A DNA stretch of 64,000 bases from Acinetobacter sp. ANC 5054 (lineage in GTDB: Bacteria > Pseudomonadota > Gammaproteobacteria > Pseudomonadales > Moraxellaceae), in NCBI RefSeq assembly GCF_002135295.1, contig NZ_NEGG01000017.1:1-64000 (forward strand), read 5' to 3'. Under the pieces are notes generated by a model. That model had not been told where the DNA came from. It did no database searches and saw only the letters and a program-made list of their open reading frames with translations. This document shows positions 42,065 through 51,285 of this stretch, one piece after another. The translations under genes were made by a program, and so were the position numbers. Positions within the stretch are counted from its first letter, which is position 1. Every line of letters starts with the position of its first letter.

Positions 42065-42092
42065 TTGATTTTTATGCAACATGTTGCATAAT
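42065..42092 (+). promoter_or_regulatory. putative padR promoter
   Basis: TTGATT (42065-42070), a 16-base spacer and CATAAT (42087-42092), 34 bases before the ATG at 42126. Operator 2 lies in the spacer and over the -10. Confidence 0.4.
42073..42090. promoter_or_regulatory. palindromic operator 2 (padR promoter)
   Basis: TATGCAAC-AT-GTTGCATA is a perfect 18-base palindrome sharing its core with operator 1. It overlaps the spacer and -10 of the putative padR promoter, which suits autorepression. Confidence 0.65.
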
Positions 42093-42125
42093 AAAACACA
42101 TAAATTCTTTATGACTGAGGCGTAT

Positions 42126-42665
42126 ATGTCTTTAGCCCATGTTTTACTCACGAGCTTACTCGAAAAGCCCAGCACAGGTATCGACCTTGCACGGCGTTTT
42201 GACCGCTCTATGGGCTTCTTTTGGAATGCGACGCATCAACAAATTTATCGCGAACTCAGCGGTATGCATCAAAAGGGCTGGATTAGCCCGATTGAAGAAG
42301 ACAGTAGCAATAGCCGTAAAAAAACCTATCAAGTAGAACAACTCGGTCGGACTGAACTGGCAAGCTGGATGGTAGAACAAAGTCCACCTGCTCAGTTACG
42401 TGAAGAATTAATGGTCCGCCTACGTGCCGAAGCACAGCTTGGTAGTAATGCTGTTTTGCCTGAATTAGAACGCCATCTTGAATTACACAAGGAAAAACTT
42501 ACTGTCTATCAGTCGATTTTTGCCAAAGACTTTGCCGACGCAAAAGATGAAGATCGAACCTTGTATATTCATAAAATGATTTTACAACTGGGTATCGACT
42601 TGGAAATAGGCTGGATTAAATGGCTTGAAACCATCATTCCGCAGCTACATAAATTTGAAAAATAA
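42126..42665 (+). CDS. PadR-family transcriptional regulator
   Basis: A 179-residue PadR regulator with the N-terminal winged HTH (1-85: LAHVLLTSLLEKPSTGIDLARRF..FFWNATHQQIYRELSGMHQKGWI) and a C-terminal helical dimerisation arm (90-175), the long PadR/Vir type. The start at ATG 42126 has GAGG 6-9 bases upstream; an in-frame extension to 42081 runs through the operator. Two palindromes upstream suggest autorepression and control of divergent fadH. The ligand is unknown. Confidence 0.88.
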   Translation: MSLAHVLLTSLLEKPSTGIDLARRFDRSMGFFWNATHQQIYRELSGMHQKGWISPIEEDSSNSRKKTYQVEQLGRTELASWMVEQSPPAQLREELMVRLRAEAQLGSNAVLPELERHLELHKEKLTVYQSIFAKDFADAKDEDRTLYIHKMILQLGIDLEIGWIKWLETIIPQLHKFEK

Positions 42666-42690
42666 AACAAAAAGATTAAAGGATTAAGCT

Positions 42691-43602
42691 ATGCCGCATT
42701 ACACCATGCCTGATGGCGCTCAACTCTTTGTCCGAGAATATGGACAAGGTGAACCCGTATTGGTGCTATCTGGTCTGGGTATGCAAAGTTGGCAATGGCA
42801 TCCTTTTCTTTATACTCATCGCAAAGATTTTAAATTTATTATTCCAGATTGGCGCGGTTTTGGTGGTTCGAAAAACTGTGCTATCCCTGACTTAGATACG
42901 ATTTCGAGCCATTGGCGAGATATTGAATCTTTGGTCGAGCAATTAGGTTATGAACAGCTCACAGTCATTGCTTATTCTATGGGGGCAACCACCACCATGC
43001 ACGGTTTAAAATATGGGCAGTTTGCAGAGCGAATCAAAGCTTATTTACATATTGATCAAACGCCAAAAATCAGTGTGGATGTAGATTGGAAATATGGCCT
43101 GTATGGTAAACGCCATACTGAATTTTTAGATATCTTACAGAACATTTCAACGGTACTTGAACCAAATCTTGCTGTGCCCTTTGCGCAGCAGATGGATCAA
43201 GGCAGTCGACAACAGCTCATCAATGCTTGGCTGCGTTTTATCGACCTACAAAACAGCAATCCCTTGAGTTTAAAGCTGTTTCATTATGCCTATAATCAAG
43301 CACTCTTACAAAAAGTGATGCTGCCGAGTCAAAGCGTGGCTTATTTATATTGGTATATACAAAATTATTTACATCATAAAGAAGACTACCGCGAGGCAAT
43401 TGCGCAGTTAAAAGCACCGACAACTTTTTTCACTGGTGAAAAATCAATTTTATATGCTGCGCAAGGTCAACGTATTGTGGCAGACAGTTTAGCTCATGCC
43501 ACACAAATAATTTTCCATAAATCAGGTCATACACCTTTAATCAGCGAGCCGATTAAATTCAGTCGTGAAATTACCAAATTCTTAAATCAACATCATCATT
43601 AA
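42691..43602 (+). CDS. alpha/beta-fold hydrolase
   Basis: A 303-residue alpha/beta hydrolase. Oxyanion region VLSGLGMQSWQWHP, nucleophile box AYSMGAT (Ser), acid near TGEKSIL and His in KSGHTPLISEP. The HGxP motif is replaced by SGLG. It may cleave an ester or act on a ring-fission product; the substrate is unknown. It follows padR by 25 bases with AAGGA as ribosome site, so it belongs to the PadR transcript. Confidence 0.85.
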   Translation: MPHYTMPDGAQLFVREYGQGEPVLVLSGLGMQSWQWHPFLYTHRKDFKFIIPDWRGFGGSKNCAIPDLDTISSHWRDIESLVEQLGYEQLTVIAYSMGATTTMHGLKYGQFAERIKAYLHIDQTPKISVDVDWKYGLYGKRHTEFLDILQNISTVLEPNLAVPFAQQMDQGSRQQLINAWLRFIDLQNSNPLSLKLFHYAYNQALLQKVMLPSQSVAYLYWYIQNYLHHKEDYREAIAQLKAPTTFFTGEKSILYAAQGQRIVADSLAHATQIIFHKSGHTPLISEPIKFSREITKFLNQHHH

Positions 43603-43610
43603 TCTGCAAT

Positions 43611-43642
43611 AAAAAGAGCCCATCATGATGAGCTCTTTTTTC
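43611..43642 (+). terminator. terminator of padR-hydrolase unit
   Basis: AAAAAGAGC / GCTCTTTTT arms with an internally palindromic 12-base loop and a T tail; it also suits the convergent LysR gene. Confidence 0.85.
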
Positions 43643-43676
43643 AAAACATTTTCACTAAAAACCCATGCTTTAGGAC

Positions 43677-44588
43677 TTAGAAAACACGTCGATCATACTC
43701 AATCGCTTCCAAGTCATACACTTGGTAAACACAGTCAAATAGTGGTCGTGCCAACTCGCCTTCATCATCATTTCTAACAATTAAATAAATCTGACTGATT
43801 GCTGCAGTATCGGACAACTTCACGTAGTTCACGTGTCTAAACTGCATGATCTGAACCGATTCGGGCACAATACAAATCCCTTCGCCAGCAGCCACCATAC
43901 CCAGAGATTGTTGTAAATCCGATTGAGTATTAAAGCGCTTAGGTTCCATACCATATTCTAAAAATAAGGATTTAATTAGGGATGCGTAGCTTTGACCATC
44001 AGTCGCTGGATAAACAAAAATTTGCTCATCTTTTAAATGATTCAAAGAAATCTGTGGCTGCGAAGACAAGGGATGACTTGAATGAACCGCAGCAATTAAG
44101 CGTTCCTCACGCAGTAATACACGCTTCACCGCATGATCCGATACACGCACTCGGCTAAAGCACGCATCTACACGCCCTTCTTTGAGCGCTTGGATTTGAT
44201 CCATTGCATTGAGTTCAATCAAATTTACATTTAAATGTGGATATTGTTGACGGAATAAATAAACAATGCGTGGCAATAAACCACAAAGCAATGAACCACC
44301 ATAACCGATGTTAATCGTACGCTCAGTGGCACTTGCACGTTGAGTAATAAGCTTAATTTCTTCAGCATTAGCAAGTAATTTAACTGCTTGCTGGTAAAAG
44401 AAGCGGCCAATTGTGGTGGTCTTTAAAGGACGGCTTCCCCGTTCAAAAAGTTGCGCACCCAATTCTTCTTCCAAATTTTGTATTTGACGACTTAGTGGTG
44501 GTTGGGCAATAAACAACTTTTCAGCAGCCTTGGTAAAACTTTGTTCTTCTACAACTGCGACAAAGTAACGTAAATGTCTTAGTTCCAT
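43677..44588 (-). CDS. BenM/CatM-like LysR-family regulator
   Basis: A 303-residue LysR regulator. The HTH opening MELRHLRYFVAVVEEQSFTK and QPPLSRQIQNLEEELGAQLFER are close to Acinetobacter CatM/BenM, which respond to muconate/benzoate. The effector domain keeps IGYGGSLLCGLLPRIVYLFR and the GMVAAGEGICIVPES loop. No catechol or benzoate genes are in the window, so its target is elsewhere or different. AAGGA precedes the ATG. Confidence 0.9.
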   Translation of the reverse strand: MELRHLRYFVAVVEEQSFTKAAEKLFIAQPPLSRQIQNLEEELGAQLFERGSRPLKTTTIGRFFYQQAVKLLANAEEIKLITQRASATERTINIGYGGSLLCGLLPRIVYLFRQQYPHLNVNLIELNAMDQIQALKEGRVDACFSRVRVSDHAVKRVLLREERLIAAVHSSHPLSSQPQISLNHLKDEQIFVYPATDGQSYASLIKSLFLEYGMEPKRFNTQSDLQQSLGMVAAGEGICIVPESVQIMQFRHVNYVKLSDTAAISQIYLIVRNDDEGELARPLFDCVYQVYDLEAIEYDRRVF

Positions 44589-44835
44589 GACATTATCCTT
44601 TAATGTCGATTTTCTTTCTTGATGGCATGTTGCTTGAATATATCAGGACGACAATCAAATCACATCTGTCAAATTCAGTTATTTAACAGCTGACTATACC
44701 ACTTACATTGTTTGGTCATCCTAATGTGAAACGATTAGCAGGTTAACCCGACTTTAGTCTTGGCAATTGACTAGCCTCAACACACTGAAATACGACAAAA
44801 CACGATTGACTTCATGCAACAGTTGAAGTTAATTA

Positions 44836-44848
44836 GCAACATTGTTGC
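44836..44848. promoter_or_regulatory. palindrome upstream of LysR gene
   Basis: GCAAC-ATT-GTTGC, 19-31 bases before the GTG at 44867. The arms resemble the fadH/padR operators but with a 3-base centre. Possible autoregulatory site. Confidence 0.4.
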
Positions 44849-44866
44849 AAATATGGAATAAGACAA

Positions 44867-45775
44867 GTGCTCAGCGATCTGGATGATTTTTATTGTTTTG
44901 CTCAAGTGGTTGAACATGGCGGCTTTAGTGCAGCTGAACGCGCCACTGATATTCCAAAATCCAAACTTAGTCGACGTGTTTATAATTTAGAAGAGCGTCT
45001 AGGCGTACGTTTAATTCAGCGTAGCTCACGCCACTTTGCGGTGACAGATATCGGTATGAATATTTATCGTCATGCACAAGTGATGATGAATGCCGCTCAA
45101 GCTGCACACGATTTAGTAGATCATTTAAGTACACAGCCACGCGGTTTGATTAAAGTCAGTCTACCCGTGTCGATTGCCCAAAATGAAATGACCAAAATCT
45201 TGCCTGAATTTTTGAAACGCTATCCCGAAATTAAAGTACAAATGATGGTGACCAATCGTCGTGTCGACATTATCAATGAAGGCTTTGATTTAGCACTACG
45301 TGTGCGTTCCAATTTGGATGATGATCCGAACTTGGTGATTCGTAAATTTGCCACGATTGAGCAACATTTATTTGCAAGTCAGGCTTATCTCAACCAATTT
45401 GGTGACTTAAAAGTTCCTGAAGATTTAAGTAAACATCAAATTTTGAGTATGGCCGATGAACATCTAGATCAACATATAGTGGTGAACGACGCAGAAAATC
45501 ATCAGAAAAAAGTCAAAGTGAATCCAACTGTGATGGGTTCTGACCTTTCAATGTTAGCCGCTTTGGCCTGTCAAGACTGTGGTGTTGTACTGTTACCCGA
45601 CAGTATTGTTGCAGATCACGTGAAATCTGGAGCATTGGTTCGTGTCTTACCAGAATGGAAAGCCGCACATGGTATATTCCATGCAGTCTATCCTTCACGC
45701 CGTGGCTTATTGCCTGCGGTACGCGTATTTATTGATTATTTGGTTGAATCCTTAAGTACCGCACAAAAAGTATAA
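44867..45775 (+). CDS. LysR-family transcriptional regulator
   Basis: A 302-residue LysR regulator of the common DUF-type with short effector domain (QPRGLIKVSLPVSIAQNEMTKILPEFLKRYPEIKVQ). The HTH at about 15-60 is GGFSAAERATDIPKSKLSRRVYNLEERLGVRLIQRSSR. The start is GTG at 44867; no ATG gives the full HTH, and the ribosome site is weak. It is divergent from the BenM-like regulator, 278 bases away; neither has an obvious neighbouring target operon. Confidence 0.88.
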   Translation: MLSDLDDFYCFAQVVEHGGFSAAERATDIPKSKLSRRVYNLEERLGVRLIQRSSRHFAVTDIGMNIYRHAQVMMNAAQAAHDLVDHLSTQPRGLIKVSLPVSIAQNEMTKILPEFLKRYPEIKVQMMVTNRRVDIINEGFDLALRVRSNLDDDPNLVIRKFATIEQHLFASQAYLNQFGDLKVPEDLSKHQILSMADEHLDQHIVVNDAENHQKKVKVNPTVMGSDLSMLAALACQDCGVVLLPDSIVADHVKSGALVRVLPEWKAAHGIFHAVYPSRRGLLPAVRVFIDYLVESLSTAQKV

Positions 45776-46095
45776 ATTACAGGCAAAAAAAAGCTTACTC
45801 ACGTGGTGAGTAAGCGAAAACTTAAAAACTTAAGTAAATTCAGAAACTACAGCAGATTCTGTACAGCTATTTTATGTGCAAAGTGGAAAGATATTAAATC
45901 GTTAAAAGCTCTAACTGAATACCTTTCAAACTCTCAACCGCATAAATATCAAGCCTTGAACAAAATGATTAAGTTTTAAAAACTATATATTGTATATTCA
46001 TTTACCAACTCTAGACCAAAGTCTAAAAAATATACAATTGTATAATGAATATTTTAACTTTAAATATTTAGCCGTATCAAACCGCAAAATATCAC
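45776..46095. other. LysR-map intergenic region
   Basis: 320 bases. It contains a strong hairpin (arms GCTTACTCAC/GTGAGTAAGC, 45793-45815) with a T-run only on the minus strand, so it may terminate the map transcript some 280 bases downstream of map. The plus strand is open in the LysR frame for 68 codons after the stop without any family signal. No other feature can be supported. Confidence 0.45.
45783..45815 (-). terminator. minus-strand terminator (likely for map)
   Basis: 10-bp perfect arms GCTTACTCAC / GTGAGTAAGC around 3 bases, followed on the minus strand by eight Ts. The nearest upstream minus gene is map (stop at 46096). Confidence 0.65.
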
Positions 46096-46890
46096 TTAAA
46101 TTGCAGGGTAATTTCCAGTACCTTCTGGCCATGGCGATAACAATTCAAAACCTGTATCTGTTACCACTACCATGTGCTCCCATTGTGCAGACAATGAACG
46201 GTCAGCCGTAATCACCGTCCAACCGTCTTTAAGCTCTTTGGTCCGTGCTTTACCGCTATTAATCATCGGTTCAATGGTAAAGACCATGCCTTTCTTCAGA
46301 ATAACACCTTGACCTGGTTGCCCATAATGCAAAACACTTGGTTGTTCGTGATACACCTTACCAATCCCATGACCACAATATTCACGGACAATGCTATAAC
46401 CTTCACGGTGTGCAACGGTTTGAATGGCATGACCGACATCACCTAAAGTTGCGCCCGGTTTCACAGCATGAATACCTGCAACCATTGCCTCATAAGTGGT
46501 TTCAACCAATTTTTTCGCAGCAGGTGATACTGTGCCTACAGAGTACATGCGGCTGGTATCACCAAAATAACCATCTTTAATAATTGCAACGTCAATATTA
46601 ATAATATCGCCATCTTTTAATACTGTTTCTTTAGATGGAATACCGTGACAGACTACTTCGTTGGGTGAAATACAGGTGGTTTTGGTATAACCATAATAGC
46701 CAACATTGGCTGGAATCACTTTTAGTGTATTGACAATAAAATCGTTACAGATGTCATCAAGATATTCCGTCGTCACACCCGGCTTGACATACTCCCCTAT
46801 CATCTCTAAAACCTGTGCGGCAAGACGACCTGAAATACGTAATTTTTCAATATCTTGCTCGGTTTTAATCGTGATTTTGGAAGCTTTCAT
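46096..46890 (-). CDS. map: methionine aminopeptidase, type I
   Basis: A 264-residue cytoplasmic metalloprotease removing N-terminal Met. Metal ligands are visible in order: IINIDVAIIKDGYFGDTS (two Asp), EYCGHGIGKVYHEQP (His), FTIEPM (Glu) and SAQWEHMVVVTDTG (Glu). GAGGAT lies 8 bases upstream of the ATG. It is not beside rpsB, its usual neighbour in many bacteria, and may be a second copy. Confidence 0.95.
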   Translation of the reverse strand: MKASKITIKTEQDIEKLRISGRLAAQVLEMIGEYVKPGVTTEYLDDICNDFIVNTLKVIPANVGYYGYTKTTCISPNEVVCHGIPSKETVLKDGDIINIDVAIIKDGYFGDTSRMYSVGTVSPAAKKLVETTYEAMVAGIHAVKPGATLGDVGHAIQTVAHREGYSIVREYCGHGIGKVYHEQPSVLHYGQPGQGVILKKGMVFTIEPMINSGKARTKELKDGWTVITADRSLSAQWEHMVVVTDTGFELLSPWPEGTGNYPAI

Positions 46891-47240
46891 CTGAACATCC
46901 TCAAATTTTAATTAATGAATTATAGACCTTTTAGATTTTTTTTGTTTTATGCACGTCATTTTTCCATGTAAATTTTCCCCATTGTTCAACTTTTAATGCT
47001 GAAATTTAGAACAACTGTTTAATAGCTAAAAAATATCGAAACCCAGAAGCCAGCCAGTAAAACCATTTATTCACAATAATTCCTTTTAATTATCAATCGT
47101 ATAAATAAAACATCATTTTATCTTTTAATATAATCGGTAAAAATATTATAAAAATTATATATACGATTCATAAATTAACACCCAAAAGCACTGACATTTG
47201 CACTAAAATTGGCGCTTTCCATCGTTCATCTCCCTTTTTT
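46891..47240. other. map-brnQ divergent intergenic region
   Basis: 350 bases, A/T-rich, between two divergent genes. It contains an imperfect TTGTTC/GAACAA pair (46982, 47009) and -10-like TATAAT strings (around 47130), but I cannot assign promoters with confidence. No gene. Confidence 0.4.
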
Positions 47241-48533
47241 ATGACAAGTCTCCGTACTCGGGATATTGTTGCCTTAGGTTTTATGACCTTTGCACTCTTT
47301 ATTGGTGCAGGTAACATTATTTTCCCACCGATTGTCGCACAGCAAGCAGGTGAACATGTATGGTTAGCTGCGTTTGGTTTTCTCATCACCGCAGTTGGTC
47401 TACCTGTTATCACGATTATAGCTTTGTCACGTGTAGAAGGTTCCATTCAGGTTTTAAGTTCACCTTTGGGTAAAGCTGCCAGCATTTTACTCACCGTGAT
47501 TTGTTATTTAGCTGTTGGTCCTTTATTTGCAACCCCCCGTACCGCAACCGTTTCTTATGAAATTGGTTTTTCATCTTACTTTGGTGACTCTGCCAGCAGT
47601 TTGATGATTTACAGCCTGATCTATTTTGCTTTGGTGACTTTGGTTTCACTTTATCCAAATAAAATTTTGGATACAGTCGGCTACTTCCTTTCACCACTGA
47701 AAATTTTAGGATTAGTTATCCTTGGTATTTCAGCATTTTTCTTGCCAGCTGGCATTGTACCTCCTGCCATTAATAACTACGTTTCTGCACCCGTTTCAGA
47801 AGGTGTTGTAAATGGTTATTTAACTATGGATACGCTTGGTGCTTTGGTCTTCGGTATTGTGATTGTAAAAGCCATCACTTCACGTGGTGTAACCGACGGC
47901 AAGCTCGTTACCAAATATGCTGTAATCGCAAGTCTCATCTCAGGTATTGGTTTAACACTGGTTTATATCAGCTTATTTAAACTGGGTATGGGTAGCCATG
48001 AAATCGCTCCAAATGCTACAAACGGCGCAGTGATCCTGCATGCTTATGTACAACATGCATTTGGTGATATGGGTGCTTATTTCTTATCTGCCATGATCTT
48101 TATTGCATGTATGGTAACGGCAATTGGTCTCACCTGTGCTTGTGCTGAATACTTCTCTGAATTAACGAAAATTCCATACAAAATCTTTGTATTTATTTTA
48201 GTTGGTTTCTCATTACTGATTTCAAACTTAGGTTTAACCAAACTTATTGCGGTTTCAGTGCCAGTGTTAAGTGCGATTTACCCACCTGCAATTGCAGTGA
48301 TTTTATTAAGCTTTATCGCCAAATTCTTCAATAAGCCTTCGATTGTGATTGCCCCTGTGACTGCATGTGCATTTATTTTCGGTATTTTTGATGGCCTTAA
48401 AGTTGCTGGATTTAAAGACTCACTTCCAAGTTTTATTGCAAACCTACCACTTGCTGAACAAAATTTAGCATGGTTGATTCCATCGATCATTGTATTGGTG
48501 ATTGCCGCTGTATTCGACAGAATTAAAAAATAA
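47241..48533 (+). CDS. brnQ: branched-chain amino acid transporter BrnQ-like
   Basis: A 430-residue LIVCS-family Na+/H+-coupled importer for Leu, Ile and Val with about 12 helices. LGFMTFALFIGAGNIIFPP, LPVITIIALSR and YLAVGPLFATPRTATVSYEIG are diagnostic of the family. It lies downstream of a divergent map gene. The ribosome site is weak before the ATG. Confidence 0.93.
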   Translation: MTSLRTRDIVALGFMTFALFIGAGNIIFPPIVAQQAGEHVWLAAFGFLITAVGLPVITIIALSRVEGSIQVLSSPLGKAASILLTVICYLAVGPLFATPRTATVSYEIGFSSYFGDSASSLMIYSLIYFALVTLVSLYPNKILDTVGYFLSPLKILGLVILGISAFFLPAGIVPPAINNYVSAPVSEGVVNGYLTMDTLGALVFGIVIVKAITSRGVTDGKLVTKYAVIASLISGIGLTLVYISLFKLGMGSHEIAPNATNGAVILHAYVQHAFGDMGAYFLSAMIFIACMVTAIGLTCACAEYFSELTKIPYKIFVFILVGFSLLISNLGLTKLIAVSVPVLSAIYPPAIAVILLSFIAKFFNKPSIVIAPVTACAFIFGIFDGLKVAGFKDSLPSFIANLPLAEQNLAWLIPSIIVLVIAAVFDRIKK

Positions 48534-48561
48534 GCTTTTTTTAACCTTGTCCTGAAATCGA

Positions 48562-48634
48562 AGTTTTACCCGAATGACGATTTTTATTCGTGACCAATAT
48601 TTGTCGAGTTTTACCCAAACTGACATCTATTCGT
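48562..48634. repeat. imperfect direct repeat, two copies
   Basis: Both copies begin AGTTTTACCC, continue (G/A)AA(T/C)..GAC and end TATTCGT, 45 bases apart, just downstream of brnQ. They could be regulator sites or decayed repeats. Confidence 0.4.
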
Positions 48635-49036
48635 CCCATTACAGTGCAATAAAATTTGGCGATATTCAGCAGAAATTGCTTTTTATTGAAATCCAAAAAT
48701 GTTAAAAACAACCCTAGCCAAAAATTAGCAATAAAAATATTAATATTTAAAATTCAATAACTTTAATAAACAATATGAAACACAATCTCCATATTTAACC
48801 CCCATTTTCCACGTATACTTATCGGTTTCGCGTCGTAAACCGCATTCATTATTGCGCTAATCTGCAAAATGGTATGTAAGTTGCTTGATCATCTGTATAA
48901 ATATTATTTGTCTTGAAATGTTGATTACATCCCAACTCACCAAGATACCTGATATTTATTATATGAATAAAAGCTTTATTCTTATACGAAGATCTAACAT
49001 GGTTTTATGACAAAATAATGACATTTGCTATTGAAA

Positions 49037-49055
49037 TACTTCTAATTTAGAAGTA
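49037..49055. promoter_or_regulatory. perfect palindrome (operator-like)
   Basis: TACTTCTAA-T-TTAGAAGTA: 9-bp arms and a 1-base centre, about 66 bases before the small membrane-protein ATG. No U-tract, so an operator is more likely than a terminator. Confidence 0.5.
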
Positions 49056-49120
49056 CAACAGTAAATCAAACCTGACCAAAATCATGGGGTTTTGGGAAAC
49101 AACAACAAGGAGGGGTGGAG

Positions 49121-49357
49121 ATGTTATCAGTACATTTCAAAAAGCAATTCTTCATTAACGCTCTGAAGGCCAATAAAAACATGGTGACTTATATGAGCAC
49201 CACAATTGCGCTTATGCTGACACTTTTGATTCAAGGCTTAATACAAGGAAATTTAAGACCTGAATACTTTGCATACGCTCTGGTCGTATCAATTGCGTTT
49301 TACTTATGGGCCGTCATTGACCATAAGTTTCGAAAGCAGAAATCTGCAGAATTTTAA
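49121..49357 (+). CDS. small hypothetical two-helix membrane protein
   Basis: 78 residues with two hydrophobic segments (about 24-40, YMSTTIALMLTLLIQ, and 48-66, YFAYALVVSIAFYLWAVI) and a basic C-terminus. No family is recognised. A very strong ribosome site AAGGAGG lies 7 bases before the ATG at 49121, which rules out the GTG at 49115. A perfect palindrome upstream suggests regulation. Confidence 0.75.
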   Translation: MLSVHFKKQFFINALKANKNMVTYMSTTIALMLTLLIQGLIQGNLRPEYFAYALVVSIAFYLWAVIDHKFRKQKSAEF

Positions 49358-49554
49358 GCTAGAAGATGGATGAGGCATCATCCATCTTGAAAAAAGAAAA
49401 GATGCCACCCTTTCGACCAAAAATAAGAATAAAAAATTAAGTTTTAGCGCTCAAAAATAAAGTGACTTTTCACCTCAATTTCAATTTAGCCCGATCATTA
49501 TTTTAGCCATATTCTCCCCCTACCAATCTTATTCAAGATCATTACGTAGAAGAC

Positions 49555-50016
49555 CTAATACCAAAATTTAACAATCACTCCGAACAGCAATCCAAATGTT
49601 GCAACGACTTCCCCAATGACCAAAGCGATCATTGCCACAGTCATTAAAGCTTTTGGCAAATACCATTTTCCAATCACATGTGGAGTTTTAAATTGATTCG
49701 TTGTATCTGCCAAAAATCCATGCAGCACATAACTCAATATCGAAAAACTAAAAAAGCCAATATTGATCAAGACAAAAGCTAAATTCAAAGTTGCTGGAAG
49801 TGCTGAAAAATATGCCAATACAGCCAAAATTAAAGTTGCTGGAGCATATAACAAACTACTGCGATGTGCGATATCGACATAATAATGCGCACGCGCCAAT
49901 TCAGAATTTCGAATTTGTATATATTTCCAAACCCCTGTCAGCATGCCTACCCACAAATATATACCACTAAATACAATGGCAATTTTTACAGCAGCTGATA
50001 ACTGAATTAAATCCAT
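49555..50016 (-). CDS. hypothetical four-helix membrane protein
   Basis: 153 residues with four helices (about 7-27, 51-70, 76-96 and 121-145) and a short charged cytosolic loop (YIQIRNSELARAHYYVDIAHR). The layout resembles small DUF-type inner-membrane proteins; I do not recognise the family. It is a monocistronic minus-strand gene between two plus-strand genes. Confidence 0.75.
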   Translation of the reverse strand: MDLIQLSAAVKIAIVFSGIYLWVGMLTGVWKYIQIRNSELARAHYYVDIAHRSSLLYAPATLILAVLAYFSALPATLNLAFVLINIGFFSFSILSYVLHGFLADTTNQFKTPHVIGKWYLPKALMTVAMIALVIGEVVATFGLLFGVIVKFWY

Positions 50017-50176
50017 CTCTCATCCATTTTCAAATTATTCTTTTACGCTGACTATTTTGACCGATAAAAGTGCAATTCTACATATAACCCATGACTTTGT
50101 AGTCATTATTTAAACAAGTTTCTTTTTGGAACTTGTGTAAATTAGAATAGTCGGAACAAAGCCATTCGTAAAAATC

Positions 50177-51037
50177 ATGTCACAGTTTGAAAATCTGAAT
50201 ATCCAATGCCAAGATGGCTACACATTAAGCGCACGTTTCTATGCGCATCAAAATAAAATAGCCAAACCCTTACCTGTGCTCATTTGTCCAGCTACAGGCA
50301 TCACTAAGCAATTTTATAATAGTTATGCTACTTGGCTGTGCGAACAAGGCTATGACGTATTGGTATTTGATTTTCGAGGCATTGGTGAATCTCTCTACGG
50401 GCCACTAAAAAAATCTACAGCTAGCATTGTGCAATGGGGGCAACTGGATATTCCCGCTGCAATTGAAACATTGTTAGATAAAACGAATGCTCCGCAAGTG
50501 ATTTTACTGGGACATAGCGCTGGTGGACAGCTTTTAGGGATTGTGCCGAATTATGACAAGGTTGCCAAAGTCGTTGCTGTATCTGGTTCCACTGGTCACG
50601 TCAAAGATTTAAAAGGTCGAACTAAACTGCTCGCACCTGTCATGTTTAATGTGATTTTCCCCATTGCTCGCTTCACTTTGGGTTATGGTCCAACCAATGC
50701 AATTGGCATGGGTGAAAACCTTCCGAAAGACGTTGCCCGAGAATGGGCGCAGTTCTGTAGCAAACCTGGTTATGTGATTAATGCATTAGGTAAAACAGTG
50801 CAATATGACTTCCATAAACAAATTAACTGTCCAATTACCGCTATGTGGAGTTCAGATGATGAAATTGCCACCGAAGCAAATGTTAAAGATCTACTTCGTT
50901 TATATCCAAATGCTGACATACAAATGATTGAGTTAAAACCGAAAGCAACTGGTCATAAAACCATTGGGCATATGATGATGTTTAAATCTTCGCACAAAAA
51001 TCTTTGGTCTGTGATTGAGCAAGCTTTACACGTTTAA
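50177..51037 (+). CDS. alpha/beta hydrolase (serine aminopeptidase-like)
   Basis: A 286-residue alpha/beta hydrolase. Oxyanion ICPATGITKQFY, nucleophile box LGHSAGGQL (Ser), acid near WSSDDEIATE and His in TIGHMMM. It resembles the 'hydrolase_4' group; the substrate is unknown. The ATG at 50177 begins the conserved strand. It is monocistronic. Confidence 0.83.
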   Translation: MSQFENLNIQCQDGYTLSARFYAHQNKIAKPLPVLICPATGITKQFYNSYATWLCEQGYDVLVFDFRGIGESLYGPLKKSTASIVQWGQLDIPAAIETLLDKTNAPQVILLGHSAGGQLLGIVPNYDKVAKVVAVSGSTGHVKDLKGRTKLLAPVMFNVIFPIARFTLGYGPTNAIGMGENLPKDVAREWAQFCSKPGYVINALGKTVQYDFHKQINCPITAMWSSDDEIATEANVKDLLRLYPNADIQMIELKPKATGHKTIGHMMMFKSSHKNLWSVIEQALHV

Positions 51038-51285
51038 TTTTTGCCACTCAGTCAGTAATCCGGCTGGGTGGTACTTTTTATATTTTTCATATCACGTATA
51101 TCTTATCTTTACTGCCCTACTTTTTTCAGCTTACTTTAACCACGCTTGCCGACTTATTTATATCAATTCATTTGAATGCTATTTTCCTTTGCATGATCAG
51201 TGTCATTTAACTGTTTCTATTTTCATCAGCCTTATTGGTGAATAAATGGTATAACTTATTTTTCTAATTAATATTCCGTATAAGC

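Larger units (their letters stand above)
48534..49120. other. long intergenic region with direct repeats and a palindrome
   Basis: 587 bases without a gene I can support. It holds two imperfect 28-30-base direct repeats beginning AGTTTTACCC (48562-48591 and 48607-48634; period 45), A/T-rich DNA, and a perfect palindrome at 49037-49055 ahead of the small membrane-protein gene. No tRNA or conserved RNA was recognised. Confidence 0.5.

Noticed and set aside
45776..45979. Open plus-strand frame continuing in phase after the LysR stop codon (68 codons)
   Set aside because: It has no ribosome site, no family resemblance I recognise, runs through a terminator hairpin, and A/T-rich DNA easily leaves such a short frame open. 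Readthrough is not supported.
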